Positions 1 through 10,500 of a stretch of DNA of 36,929 bases are shown piece after piece. Under the pieces are notes generated by a model that was not told where the DNA came from, made no database searches, and saw only the letters and a list, made by a program, of their open reading frames with translations. Position 1 is the first letter of the stretch. Every line of letters begins with the position of its first letter. The stretch spans positions 1 to 36,929 of the forward strand of contig JAUIGR010000024.1 in NCBI GenBank assembly GCA_030430025.1. The letters are read 5' to 3'. A program made the position numbers and the translations under genes. This DNA is from Gammaproteobacteria bacterium (GTDB taxonomy: Bacteria; Pseudomonadota; Gammaproteobacteria; Xanthomonadales; Marinicellaceae).

Positions 1-942
1 CCGCCTGATCATAAAGATACTCTGTGGTGTTGCCATTCGCATCCGTGGTAGCGACTAGTCTGCCTGCAGCATCATAGCTGTTACTGGTTTGGGGGTTATC
101 CTCATCTCCCGGGGTGTTATCAGCATAAATGATGGCACTGACCCGGTTGAGCGCATCATAGATGGTTTTAGTACGCCGCCCTGCTCGGTCGATACTTTCA
201 ATCAGGTTGTTTTCCTGGTCATAGATCTTGTGCTCCTCACTGCCATTTGGATAACGGACTAAGATTTCATTACCCCGTTGATCGTATTCATATTCGGTGG
301 TGTTGCCTTTAGCGTCTGTTTGCGTTGCCAGTTTACCAAGGGCGGTGTAAGTGCTGGTCGTTTCATTACCCAATGGATCGATGACTTGGATGGTATTACC
401 CATGGCATCGTATTGATACTCGGTTGTGTATTCAGCAATGATCTGATCATCCTCATCGGTGAGGATCTGGGTTTCGCTGATCACTCGGGCATCAGCATCA
501 TAGCTGCTGACGGTTTTTAGGCCATTGAGGTCAATGTGTTCACCTGAAAGTCCTGCATTGGTGCCTTCATGGATCGGGGTGATTGTATATTTGTTACCCG
601 CTGCATCGGTGTAACCGGTATTGGCTGTGGTGCCGTTATTATCAGTGTACCAGTGAAACTCCGTGCTGTGTCCCAGGGCATCAGTGACTGTAGCTAACTG
701 ACCTGTCCCTTGTGGCTGGTTATCAGGTACGTAGGTGTTGCTGATCACCACTTCGTTTAAGGCATTGGTTTGGGTCAGTAGTTCTCCTTTGTTGTTATAA
801 CTGGAGCTGGTGGTGTGGCCCAAAGGATCAGTCTCAGTCAGCTGGTTACCCATGGCATCATAAGTCCATTCAGTACTGTGGCCCAAAGCATCGGTGCGCA
901 GGGTCTCTAGTCGATAGGCGTTGTACTGATGGTGGGTGGTTT
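1..942. repeat. Direct repeat copy A (Rhs core)
   Basis: This stretch aligns base for base, without any gap, with 3942-4883. Counting by eye gives 44 mismatches in 942 bases, about 95 % identity. The right end is sharp: identity stops at 942/4883. The left end lies outside the window, so the repeat may be longer. It lies in the same orientation as copy B, 3 kb away, and could recombine with it. Confidence 0.93.
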
Positions 943-958
943 CACTGATCACCTGCAT
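1..958 (-). CDS. Orphan Rhs fragment, 3' end outside window
   Basis: An open frame starts at ATG 958-956 and stays open to the window edge (about 319 codons), so its C-terminus cannot be seen. The first residues are MQVISETTHHQYN. From there the product follows residues 2311-2624 or so of the large Rhs protein, with YD repeats such as YDAMGN, YDQRGN and YDAAGRL, and differs at about 20 positions. It has no signal peptide, no vWA domain and no Ig-like modules, so it is not a complete Rhs gene. It starts 6 nt after the immunity-gene stop with no strong ribosome binding site, so it may be translated poorly or only after recombination. In Rhs families such orphans usually carry an alternative C-terminal toxin and immunity gene; whether this one does is inference. 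Confidence 0.85.
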   Translation of the reverse strand, partial: MQVISETTHHQYNAYRLETLRTDALGHSTEWTYDAMGNQLTETDPLGHTTSSSYNNKGELLTQTNALNEVVISNTYVPDNQPQGTGQLATVTDALGHSTEFHWYTDNNGTTANTGYTDAAGNKYTITPIHEGTNAGLSGEHIDLNGLKTVSSYDADARVISETQILTDEDDQIIAEYTTEYQYDAMGNTIQVIDPLGNETTSTYTALGKLATQTDAKGNTTEYEYDQRGNEILVRYPNGSEEHKIYDQENNLIESIDRAGRRTKTIYDALNRVSAIIYADNTPGDEDNPQTSNSYDAAGRLVATTDANGNTTEYLYDQA

Positions 959-964
959 TAAATA

Positions 965-1522
965 TCAACTTGTTTTCATTAGTTTAAAGTCAGCTCCCAT
1001 TAACTTATTTTTTTTAATAATATCGACCACTTCATCCGTAAAATAAATGGTGTGATTTAACTTCACTTGTGGAACTCTAAAAATACTTGAAGTAACTTTA
1101 TCTTCAAAAAAACAAGCTTCAATTATTGCCGAAAAAACATTAGGGTCATTGTTAACGAAGTCTGGAACAGTCTTTGAATTATTGACATCTAGACAGTCAA
1201 CCTCATTAGTACAATGAAAGTAAAAATATTTGCTTTCAACACCTCTAACAGTTAGAGGCAATAAAATACCAGCATTTGTTAAGTGATTTTCTAATATACC
1301 AACAGCTCTTTCACTAAAAATTTTGGGAAAAGCAGATGTGAAAGTTATATCACCAAGCTCGAGTTTCTCATTGTGACCATCTTGAGGAATGATTAATTCG
1401 GGTTCTGGCCATGTTTCGATTAATGGAACAGTAAAATTTATAGTGAACAAATCAATATCATGGTCATTAGCACCTTCAATTATTGCATAATTTTCAGATG
1501 ATGTAGGTTTATAAATTCTCAT
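965..1522 (-). CDS. Probable Imm11-type immunity protein
   Basis: A 185-residue protein whose ATG (1522-1520) overlaps the TGA stop of the Rhs toxin gene as ATGA, so the two are probably translationally coupled. It has no signal peptide and should be cytoplasmic, as expected for an antitoxin against a nuclease. The C-terminal half (LPLTVRG..KYFYFHCTNEVDCLD...IYFTDEVVDIIKKNKLMGADFK) resembles the imm11/DUF1629 family, the family of Myxococcus MXAN_0049. Members often sit next to AHH-type nuclease toxins. The gene is visibly more AT-rich than the Rhs shell, which fits a horizontally exchanged toxin/immunity cassette. Family assignment is from remembered patterns; the immunity role rests mainly on position. 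Specificity for the adjacent toxin is inferred. Confidence 0.78.
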   Translation of the reverse strand: MRIYKPTSSENYAIIEGANDHDIDLFTINFTVPLIETWPEPELIIPQDGHNEKLELGDITFTSAFPKIFSERAVGILENHLTNAGILLPLTVRGVESKYFYFHCTNEVDCLDVNNSKTVPDFVNNDPNVFSAIIEACFFEDKVTSSIFRVPQVKLNHTIYFTDEVVDIIKKNKLMGADFKLMKTS

Positions 1523-4500
1523 AATCTTTTAGCTGCATTTAATGCAAGCTCTCCTGATAATAATTGAAGACGAATGTTAGTTAAAGCTGAAATTACAGAG
1601 GCTTTACCACCTGCATCAGCAGAGGAAAGAATTTCAACTACTAAATCGTCATATGCTTTTCTGTGTCGACCACAATGAATAGTAGAAACTCCTCCTCCGC
1701 CTTTGAAGCTACAGTCTGGTAAAAAGACTCCATTAGATGGTGAGTTTATATCAATATCATGCTTTTGCAAAATTTTACGTGCCTTCTCAGCATTTGCTGA
1801 TGTACCTGCCACCAAATGATGTGCTTGATGGTTAGCTGGAGCATTACCTAACACTTCCTGCATATTATGTCTTAAAGTTGTAGAGTTTGCTTTTAAGCCA
1901 AGCTTAAGCTTGACTCCACGGCCCCAAATATTTCCAAATAGTTTTATTAATTTTTCAGATTGTTTAGCTACTGGCCTAAATGCTGCCAATTTCCCATATA
2001 CAATCTCCTCAGCTATCGCTATTGCTCCACCTGCAAAGTTTCCTGTTGCAAATTGCACTGCAATAGATGCTACTGCATATGAATTAGATATGGCATTAAC
2101 ATTTTGTGCGGTAACAATTTGACCAATTGAGAAGTTTCCCGTTGGATCAATATTATTAATAGGATCGGCATGGGTATAAAGGTACTTATGCAATGACTTC
2201 GGCTCAAACGCCATTCCCGGAAAAGTATCCTTATTCTGGAATCTACCTAATTGTGGATTATAAAACCTAGCTCTTAAATAGTAGAAATGACTGTTTGGGT
2301 CATACTGTTCACCAGTAAATAGATAATTATTAGCTATATCACCATACTGATAATCGATTTCTCCAAATGCGAAATAGGCATAACTGTTTTGCACAACACC
2401 TGTATCATCAGTGAGGATTCTGGTAGAGCCTAATCCATCATAGCCATAACTATAACTGGCATTATCCTGATGTTGGCTAATCAAGTCATCACCATAGGTG
2501 TAATAGGTGATCAATTGATCGGTTTGCTCTGCAATCACTTGCGCATAAGGTCGATTGGCATCAATCAGATATTCAGTGGTAATACCATCTACTTGTTGGG
2601 ATCGTTTAATGCCTGTTGGATGGTAAGTATAGCTAATGGTCGCTTGTGGTGTTATCACTGTAATTAACTGATTTTGATGATTATAACTATACTCAGTATC
2701 CAATTGATTATCGATGGTTTTGGTCAGCGTATTACCATTGTCATCATAATTGTAACTGGTAATGATGTTATCCGTGGTTTCACTGAGCAATCGATCATTG
2801 GCATCGTACTGATAAGTCGTGACTGTGCCATCTTTGTGCTGTTCTAAGCGGTTGCCAGTACTGTCATATACCCAACTGGTCAAGTGATCACCATTGATCG
2901 GATCAGTGATGGTCTCTGTGGTTAAGCGGTACAGCTCATCATAAGTGTATTCAACAACCCGTCCAGTGCCTTCGGTCAGGCTCAAACGATTACCATTAGG
3001 TCCTAATTCATAACTGAAACTGGCCAGGATGTTTTGATTATGCGTGTGCTGTAAATCAATTAATCGATTCAAATCATCATAGAAATAATCAGTGACAACA
3101 CCATTAGCTGCCACTTGTTGTGCTCTGTTACCCACCGCATCATAACTGTAAGTGGTGGTACCTTCACTGTCAGTCACGGTTTCCAGTCGGTTTAATTCAT
3201 CAAAAGTGTAATCAACCGTCTGGTTCGCTGTTTTCAGTTGGCTGCGGTTACCATTGAGGTCATACTGATATTCGATGTAGTTCCCTGCCGGGTAGTCTAT
3301 GCGCTTGAGCCGATCTTGTTCATCATAAGTAAAGCTGGTGATGCCCAAGGCGGTGGTGATGGTGGCGATTTGTCCTGTGGCTGTGTAGGTGTTCGCTACG
3401 GTGCTGTTATCTGCATAGGTGGTTAAGATCAGCTGGTTGAGGTTGTTGTACTCATAACTGGTGGTATCGCCGTTAAAGTCTGTCATGCTGATGCGGTTAC
3501 CTACCGCATCGTAGCTGTAACTTTCGACCTGGCCCATGGGCAGGGTTCTGGATGTGACTCGGTTCAGTTCATCATATGCCCATGTGGTGGTGTTGCCCTT
3601 GGCATCGGTTTGGGTTAGCTTGTTACCGCGTTGGTCATAGCTGTAAGTGGTCTGTTGCCCTAGTGGGTCTGTGACTGTGATCAGGTTACCTGCAGCATCA
3701 TAACCATACTCAGTAGTTAATCCTGCCAGGTCAGTTTCGGCGATCTTGCGGTTGAGGCTATCATAACTCGTCGCGGTATGGGTACCATTAGCAAAGTTCG
3801 TTTGAATGAGGTTACCAGCAGCATCGTAGCTGAAAGTGGTGATCTGACCATTGGCATCAATACTTTGCACTTTCTGGCCCAGTTCGTTGTAGATAAACAC
3901 TGTTTCATTGCCCAAAGGATCAATGGTGTGGGTTCTTCTGCCCGCCTGATCATAAAGGTACTCTGTGGTGTTGCCATTGGCATCGGTGGTACTGATCAGT
4001 CTGCCTGCAGCATCATAGCTGTTACTGGTTTGGGGGTTATCATCATCTCCCGGGGTGTTATCAGGATAAATGATGGCACTGACCCGGTTGAGCGCATCAT
4101 AGATGGTTTTAGTACTCCGCCCTGCTCGGTCGATGCTTTCAATCAGGTTGTTTTCCTGGTCATAGATCTTGTGCTCCTCACTGCCATCTGGATAACGGAC
4201 TAAGATTTCATTGCCCCGTTGATCGTATTCATATTCGGTGGTGTTGCCTTTAGCATCTGTTTGCGTTGCCAGTTTACCAAGGGCAGTATAAGTGCTGATC
4301 GTTTCATGACCCAATGGATCGATGACCTTGGTGACATTGCCCATGGCATCGTATTGATACTCGGTTAGGTATTCAGCAATGATTTGATCATTCTCATCGG
4401 TGAGGATCTGGGTTTCGCTGATCACTCGGGCATCGGCATCATAAGTGCTGACGGTTTTTAGGCCATTGAGGTCAATGTGTTCACCTGAAAGTCCTGCATT

Positions 4501-7500
4501 GGTGCCTTCATGGATCGGGGTGATTGTATATTCGTTACCCGCTGCATCGGTGTAACCGGTATTCGCTGTGGTGCCGTTATTATCAGTGTACCAGTGAAAC
4601 TCAGTGCTCTGGCCCAGGGCATCAGTGACTGTTGATAGCTGACCTGTGCCCTGCGGCTGGTTATCAGGTACGTAGGTGTTGCTGATCACCACTTCGTTTA
4701 AGGCATTGGTTTGGGTCAGTAGTTCTCCTTTGTTGTTATAACTGGAGCTGGTGGTCTGGCCCAAAGGATCAGTCTCAGTCAGCTGGTTACCCATGGCATC
4801 ATAAGTCCATTCAGTACTGTGGCCCAAAGCATCGGTGCGCAGGGTCTCTAGTCGATAGCCATTGTACTGATGGTGGGTGGTTTGACCAAGCGCATTGGTC
4901 TGGGCGATGATGTTACCAGCATTATCAAAAGCATTGATGGTGGCATGGCCACGGCGATCGGTGATCGTTGAGGTCATGGCAATCAGGTCATTGTCGTATT
5001 CAATGCGGTTGCCATCGGCATCGATATGGGCTGTTAGCCTGCCCTCTTGATCATATTCATTCCTGGCCACTTTGATGCCATTAGGATCGATGATTTCCTC
5101 TAGGTAATGATCGGCAAGGTAATTGAATTCTGTGACATGGCCATTAAGATCAGTGACTGTGCTTAAGTTACCCATCTGATCATAGCTGTAATGGATGGCA
5201 TCACCGTTTTCCTTTTCGATCTGGGTGATCCGTCCTTCGTTGTCCTTAATGAAACTGACTGACAAGCCGGCTGAGTGATGGATGCCATTCTCATCAAAGC
5301 TCAATGACTGACCTGAAGTGGTGATCAGTTCAGTGACACCAAAGCCTTGTTGTAACTGATAGACGGTGCCATCAAGCATGGTCAAGGTGTAGCTATCTGG
5401 ATCAATGGCTTCAAACTCATCGATCACTTGTAGGTTACCGTTGATCACATTCAGCAGTGAAATGGAAGTAGTTAAGGCTGAGGTGGTATCTCCTTGGGGA
5501 ATAAATTCAATTTGAAAATCTCCAGGAGGCACCAGATCCTGACACTCAGGTTTACCTTCTGATGGGTTCTGTAGCTTCGCTTGGACTTTGAATTTCTCCA
5601 GCTGACCATCGGGCAATCGCACCGAGACCAATGGCTCACCCACAGGCCGGATACAATACCGAGGAAATGGCAGTGGCAGTGGATTGATGTAATAATATTC
5701 AATGTCCTGATACCAGCCAAGACCAGGTACCCTGCTTTCTGATAAATGCAATGACTCAAAACCAATCTGCCAGCCTTGGCCAAAGGCCAGCTGCTGATCA
5801 CGATCTCGGCTATCATAACCCCGGGTAACGGTGATCGGCACACCCGCCACCGCCAAATTCAGATCCTCAAAAGCCAAAGAAAAATGACCCAGCTTTAAAT
5901 CACCTTCTAGGAAGATGCTGTGGGCAACGCTGCTCTTGAAACCATTGATGTCAGTGGCTTCCAAGACAATGACATAAACACCATTTCTTAACAAGGAAGT
6001 ATCGAGCTCGGCCACTGTTTCATTATCGATATTGTTATTGCCAACCGCTAAGATGCCAGAGGCATCAGCAAACTGATCATCACTGTTAAAATAATACAAT
6101 ACCCAGTCAGTGAGGTTGTCGTCATAGACACTGATATTGATGTCAATAAAACCGGTGGTAATGCCACCATCCTCAGGACTATTGATGGTGATTTCAGGAG
6201 GCTCGGTATCAGCAGGATCACCGACAATAAAGAAACTCTCTCTCATCGCTTGGTCATTCTGATCGGTGATGGTGGCCTCAATGATATGTGTGCCTAACTG
6301 CTCAGCTGTGATGATGGCTTGGTGATTATCATCTAAAGTGATGACCTCCCCATCCAAAGTGGCACTGACGGTGACCTCACCGACGTAATTAACCGGTGTG
6401 ATGGTTAAATTCACCGGCTCACCAGGATCCACTAACTGCGGTTCAACCAAAATGGTCGCGCCCAGGACAAAACTGGAGGGTTCTACAGTGATATTCCAGA
6501 ACTGTTCAACAAAACTGTCGCCATCGGATACTTGCACAATCACTTGGTATCCACCTTCACTGATAGGCACCCAGCTGATCAAACCCTCATTATCAATTTG
6601 CATCCCAGCAGGGGCATCAATGAGTGAATAAAACAGTACCTGGTTATCATCATCATTGGCAATGATCTGATAACTATAAAGTAAATCAACCTCGCCACTA
6701 GTCGGTGGCTCTGAAATGATCTCAGGGCCATAAGAGCCGGTACCAATGGTTAAGGAATAACTTTGCGTGGCATAGCCACCTTTATCGTCCATGACTTTTA
6801 TTTTCACTTGGTGGACACCATCGGTTTGTGATTCCTCGGGCCAAGTGATTAACCCTTGTTGATCAATTAACATACCGGTTGGGCCAATGGGCAACTGGTA
6901 GCTCAAAGGATCGGTATCGATGGCCACCACTTGATACGCATAATCACCAGAATCCTGGCTATAAATGGGGATACTGATGATGTGTGGCGCCACATTCGGC
7001 TCAGTGGTGATGTGTAACTCAAACCATTGACTAGACCAGGCACCATGGATATCACTGACTTTTATTTCAAATTGATATACACCTTCATCATAGGCCAGCC
7101 ATTCCAGTAAGTTACCATTTAACGTGCTACCAATCGGCGCTTGAATCAGTTCATAACTTAAATCGTCACCATCAGCATCGGTGGCGATGACTTGGTAGCT
7201 GAACAAATCGTCAACAATCCAACCAACCAGATCTGGCATCGATTGAATAATAGGTGCTTGATTGTTATCAAGGGTGACATGAATGGTAAAGGATTGTTCA
7301 GCAAACCCACCTTGTGGGTCTTCAACACGAATGATAAAAGGATAATCCCCTTGGTTCGCTGGAGTCCATGTCAATAAACCCTCTTGATCAATCAGTGCGC
7401 CCTCAGGACTTTCAGTCAAACTGTAATTAATGGCCATGCCTTCAGGGTCAATGGCTACCACTTGATAGTCATATTCGATCCCTATACCTTCAGGAATGGC

Positions 7501-10500
7501 AGGTTCAGAGACAAAATACGGAGGCAGATTGCCCGAGGGTTCGACAATGATCTCGATTGTTGGTGGGTAAGTGGTCGCTATCCCCCACTGGTCTTGAGTG
7601 ACAATCCTGATTTCATGGACACCGACATCAGCTTCTGTAGGTAACCAGCTGACTTCACCTAAATCATTAATCATCATGCCTTCAGGTTTTTCATAAACAA
7701 AAAAGTAATCGGTGTTATCCGTTTCTGGCTCTGGATAATTGGGGTTACTTAGTTCAATGACTGCTTCATAGTTTTGCCAAGCGGTGGCATTCGGTAAATC
7801 CTGGGCAGGTGATGGCGCCCTGTTGTTTTTGGCCACTCTGATGGTGAAACTCTGTTGATCTGATAGGTCTTGACTGTCAGTGATTGACCAGTGAACAAAT
7901 TCAGATGAGGCAACGTTATTACTGGTAAAACATTCAGCCAGTGGCACTGTCGGCACCACTTGTGCAATCAAGCGTTGATAAGGCACATTAAAACCATCAA
8001 TTAAGCCATCAAGCTCAACCCGTTTGATTTCATTGAAATCCAGATCATTCACAACAGTACTACCCAACAAATGATCATTGTCTAATACATCATGATAGAA
8101 CTGGACTTGCAATTCACCGGCATAAACGACAGGCGTTAAGTTCCGTAAATCAGCATAGATTTGGTGACCATCAACGGTTTCGGTTAACTCAGGGCCTGCG
8201 ATATGCAAATCAATCATCAGGTTATTTTCAACCAGCTGATCAACTGCGACATTGATCGCTTTGTGCGGATCGCCATTACGATCCAAGGTATGACGATAAC
8301 CACCACCATCAGTGATTTCACCACCACCACTCCAGCTACCACCATTGGAGCCTAAAACATCTAAATAATGATAACCGCTGGCTCGGTAAGGCACTAAAAT
8401 CTCATAATCGCCATCGCTGTTGATGTCTGCGATCATGGGTCGATGACTGCCACCATTTCGACGCCAAAATGCGATCTGATCACCGGTCAACGGGTCAGCT
8501 ATGACCAATGTCTTACTCCCATAAGTACCATAAACCATCTCTAAGGCACCATCCTGGTTTAAATCGGTTAGCCATGGGTTATAGCGCCAGTCACTGGCCT
8601 CATTGCGAATGACCGTTCCATCTGCTTCTAGCACCACACCGGTCATCACAATCTCAACTTGATCATCATAATCCACATCAACAACGATCGGCCTAGTGAT
8701 ATCTTCGACTTGTTGAGTCCATAACAAGCTGCCATCGTGATCGAATAGTTTAACTTGATGGTTATTATTGTTTAGGCTGAATACTTGTACCCATTCCAGC
8801 ATCACATCATTATCAACATCAGCAGTCACATAATAACGTCCATAACCCATGTCGGCATGCCTGACTGAACCATCGTGGTTGTAGACGGTTTTTTGATAGA
8901 ATATTTCTTTGACTCCATCTTGATCAATATCAGCTATTGCTGCATGGTGATCCCCAGCAACGTTAATCGCTAATGATAAAGTAAATAATTCATTACCTTC
9001 CGAATTAAAGACCCGGTTGCCTGCTAGGATTTCCATCTGACCATCATTATTTAAATCATCTGCCAATATAGTCGAATGACCAATACCAACCGATGAGTAT
9101 TCAGCAGAGGTCCATAACAGTTGGCCATCACTATTCATTACATGAAGATAACCATAAGTATCTAATACCAATATTTCACGATTTAAATCACCAGTGATGT
9201 CAGCGACGGCAATGGGGTTGGCTAAGGCATAGTTAGGTGCTCTAACTTCGCTTTGAAACCATCGCTCAGTCAAAGTTTTGCCATCAATGGCCATGATGCC
9301 ATAATCACGTGAACTGATGATCACTTGATCATCGGCTTCATTGACCACACCATCTTCATTACTGTCGGTGAGTGCTGCAACTATGATGTTGGCACCTAGT
9401 GTATCACTGTCATCAGGCCCTATCATCAGTGTTCGCTCAAGTTGAGGAGCCAGGTTATGCCAATCAGGACTGTCACTACCACACCAGTGGTTACTGTGAA
9501 TCACCCCCTCGATGTAGTCAGTTTGTGCGTTTGGCCACCTGATAGGTACCAAAACACCCTCAGTTTGGTAGTCCGCTTCAGGATCTCTGTAGCCATTGAC
9601 ATACATGCCATTGGGTGCTTGGTGTAAAACCGGCGAAAAGCTTTCTATAGCATTGATGTCATTAAAATAGTGGTAGGTGTTGTAATGGTCACCCTCAATA
9701 GCTAAATAACGCTCCTCATTTGTAATTATCGGCGGCGCTAAAGGTTCATCAATAGCCAATAAAAAACCTTGGGCATCGAAATTACCATGTTGATCACTGG
9801 CTCGAATGGCCATCACATAGACTTGTTCCTCAATATCAGCCGGCACTTGCCAGCTGATCAAACCTTGCTCATCAACTGACATACCTATCGGGCTTGATAA
9901 CAGTTGGTAACTCATTTGCGCATCTTCATCAGCAATCACTGCTAACTGATATTGATAAGTGAATCCAGGATGAGCACGCACTTGTGGCTCGCTGATGATC
10001 TCAGGACCGACAATACCATCCGTTACTGTTAAACTGAAACTGCTGCTGACATAGGCGCCAGTCAGGTCTGTCACTTGTACAGTAAAGTCATGACTTTGAT
10101 CTAAATGTTCAGCCTCTGGAGTCCAGCTAAAAACACCGGTCACTGGATTAATGGTCGCTAAATCTTCACCCAATGTTAAACTGAAGTGTAACTGATCCCC
10201 TTTATTCTGATCGCTCGCTTGTACTTGCAGTGAATAATGTAAACCATAGCCAATATTGCTACTGGCGATCGGTTCAATGGTCGGTGCTATATTATGCTCT
10301 GCGATATTGACCGCGAAGTTTTGCTCATCTGTGGCTAGGCCATCACTCACTTCGGTGCTGAACAGGGCTAAACTAACCTCATTGTTATCAACATTACACT
10401 CAGTCTCAGCAGCCACGATCTCGACAGTTAAACCAGTGATATCAACCACATCGAAATTAACGATGGTGCTTTCGCCTACTGGAATGGGCTCTAGGGCATG

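Noticed and set aside
3778-4203. 141-residue plus-strand frame
   Set aside because: It lies antisense within the YD-repeat part of the Rhs gene and has no family resemblance. The same holds for the other small plus-strand frames across 1519-11814.
2200-5300. Regularly spaced repeats that might suggest a CRISPR or satellite array
   Set aside because: The periodicity comes from YD/Rhs peptide repeats in one open frame; there are no identical direct repeats with unique spacers.
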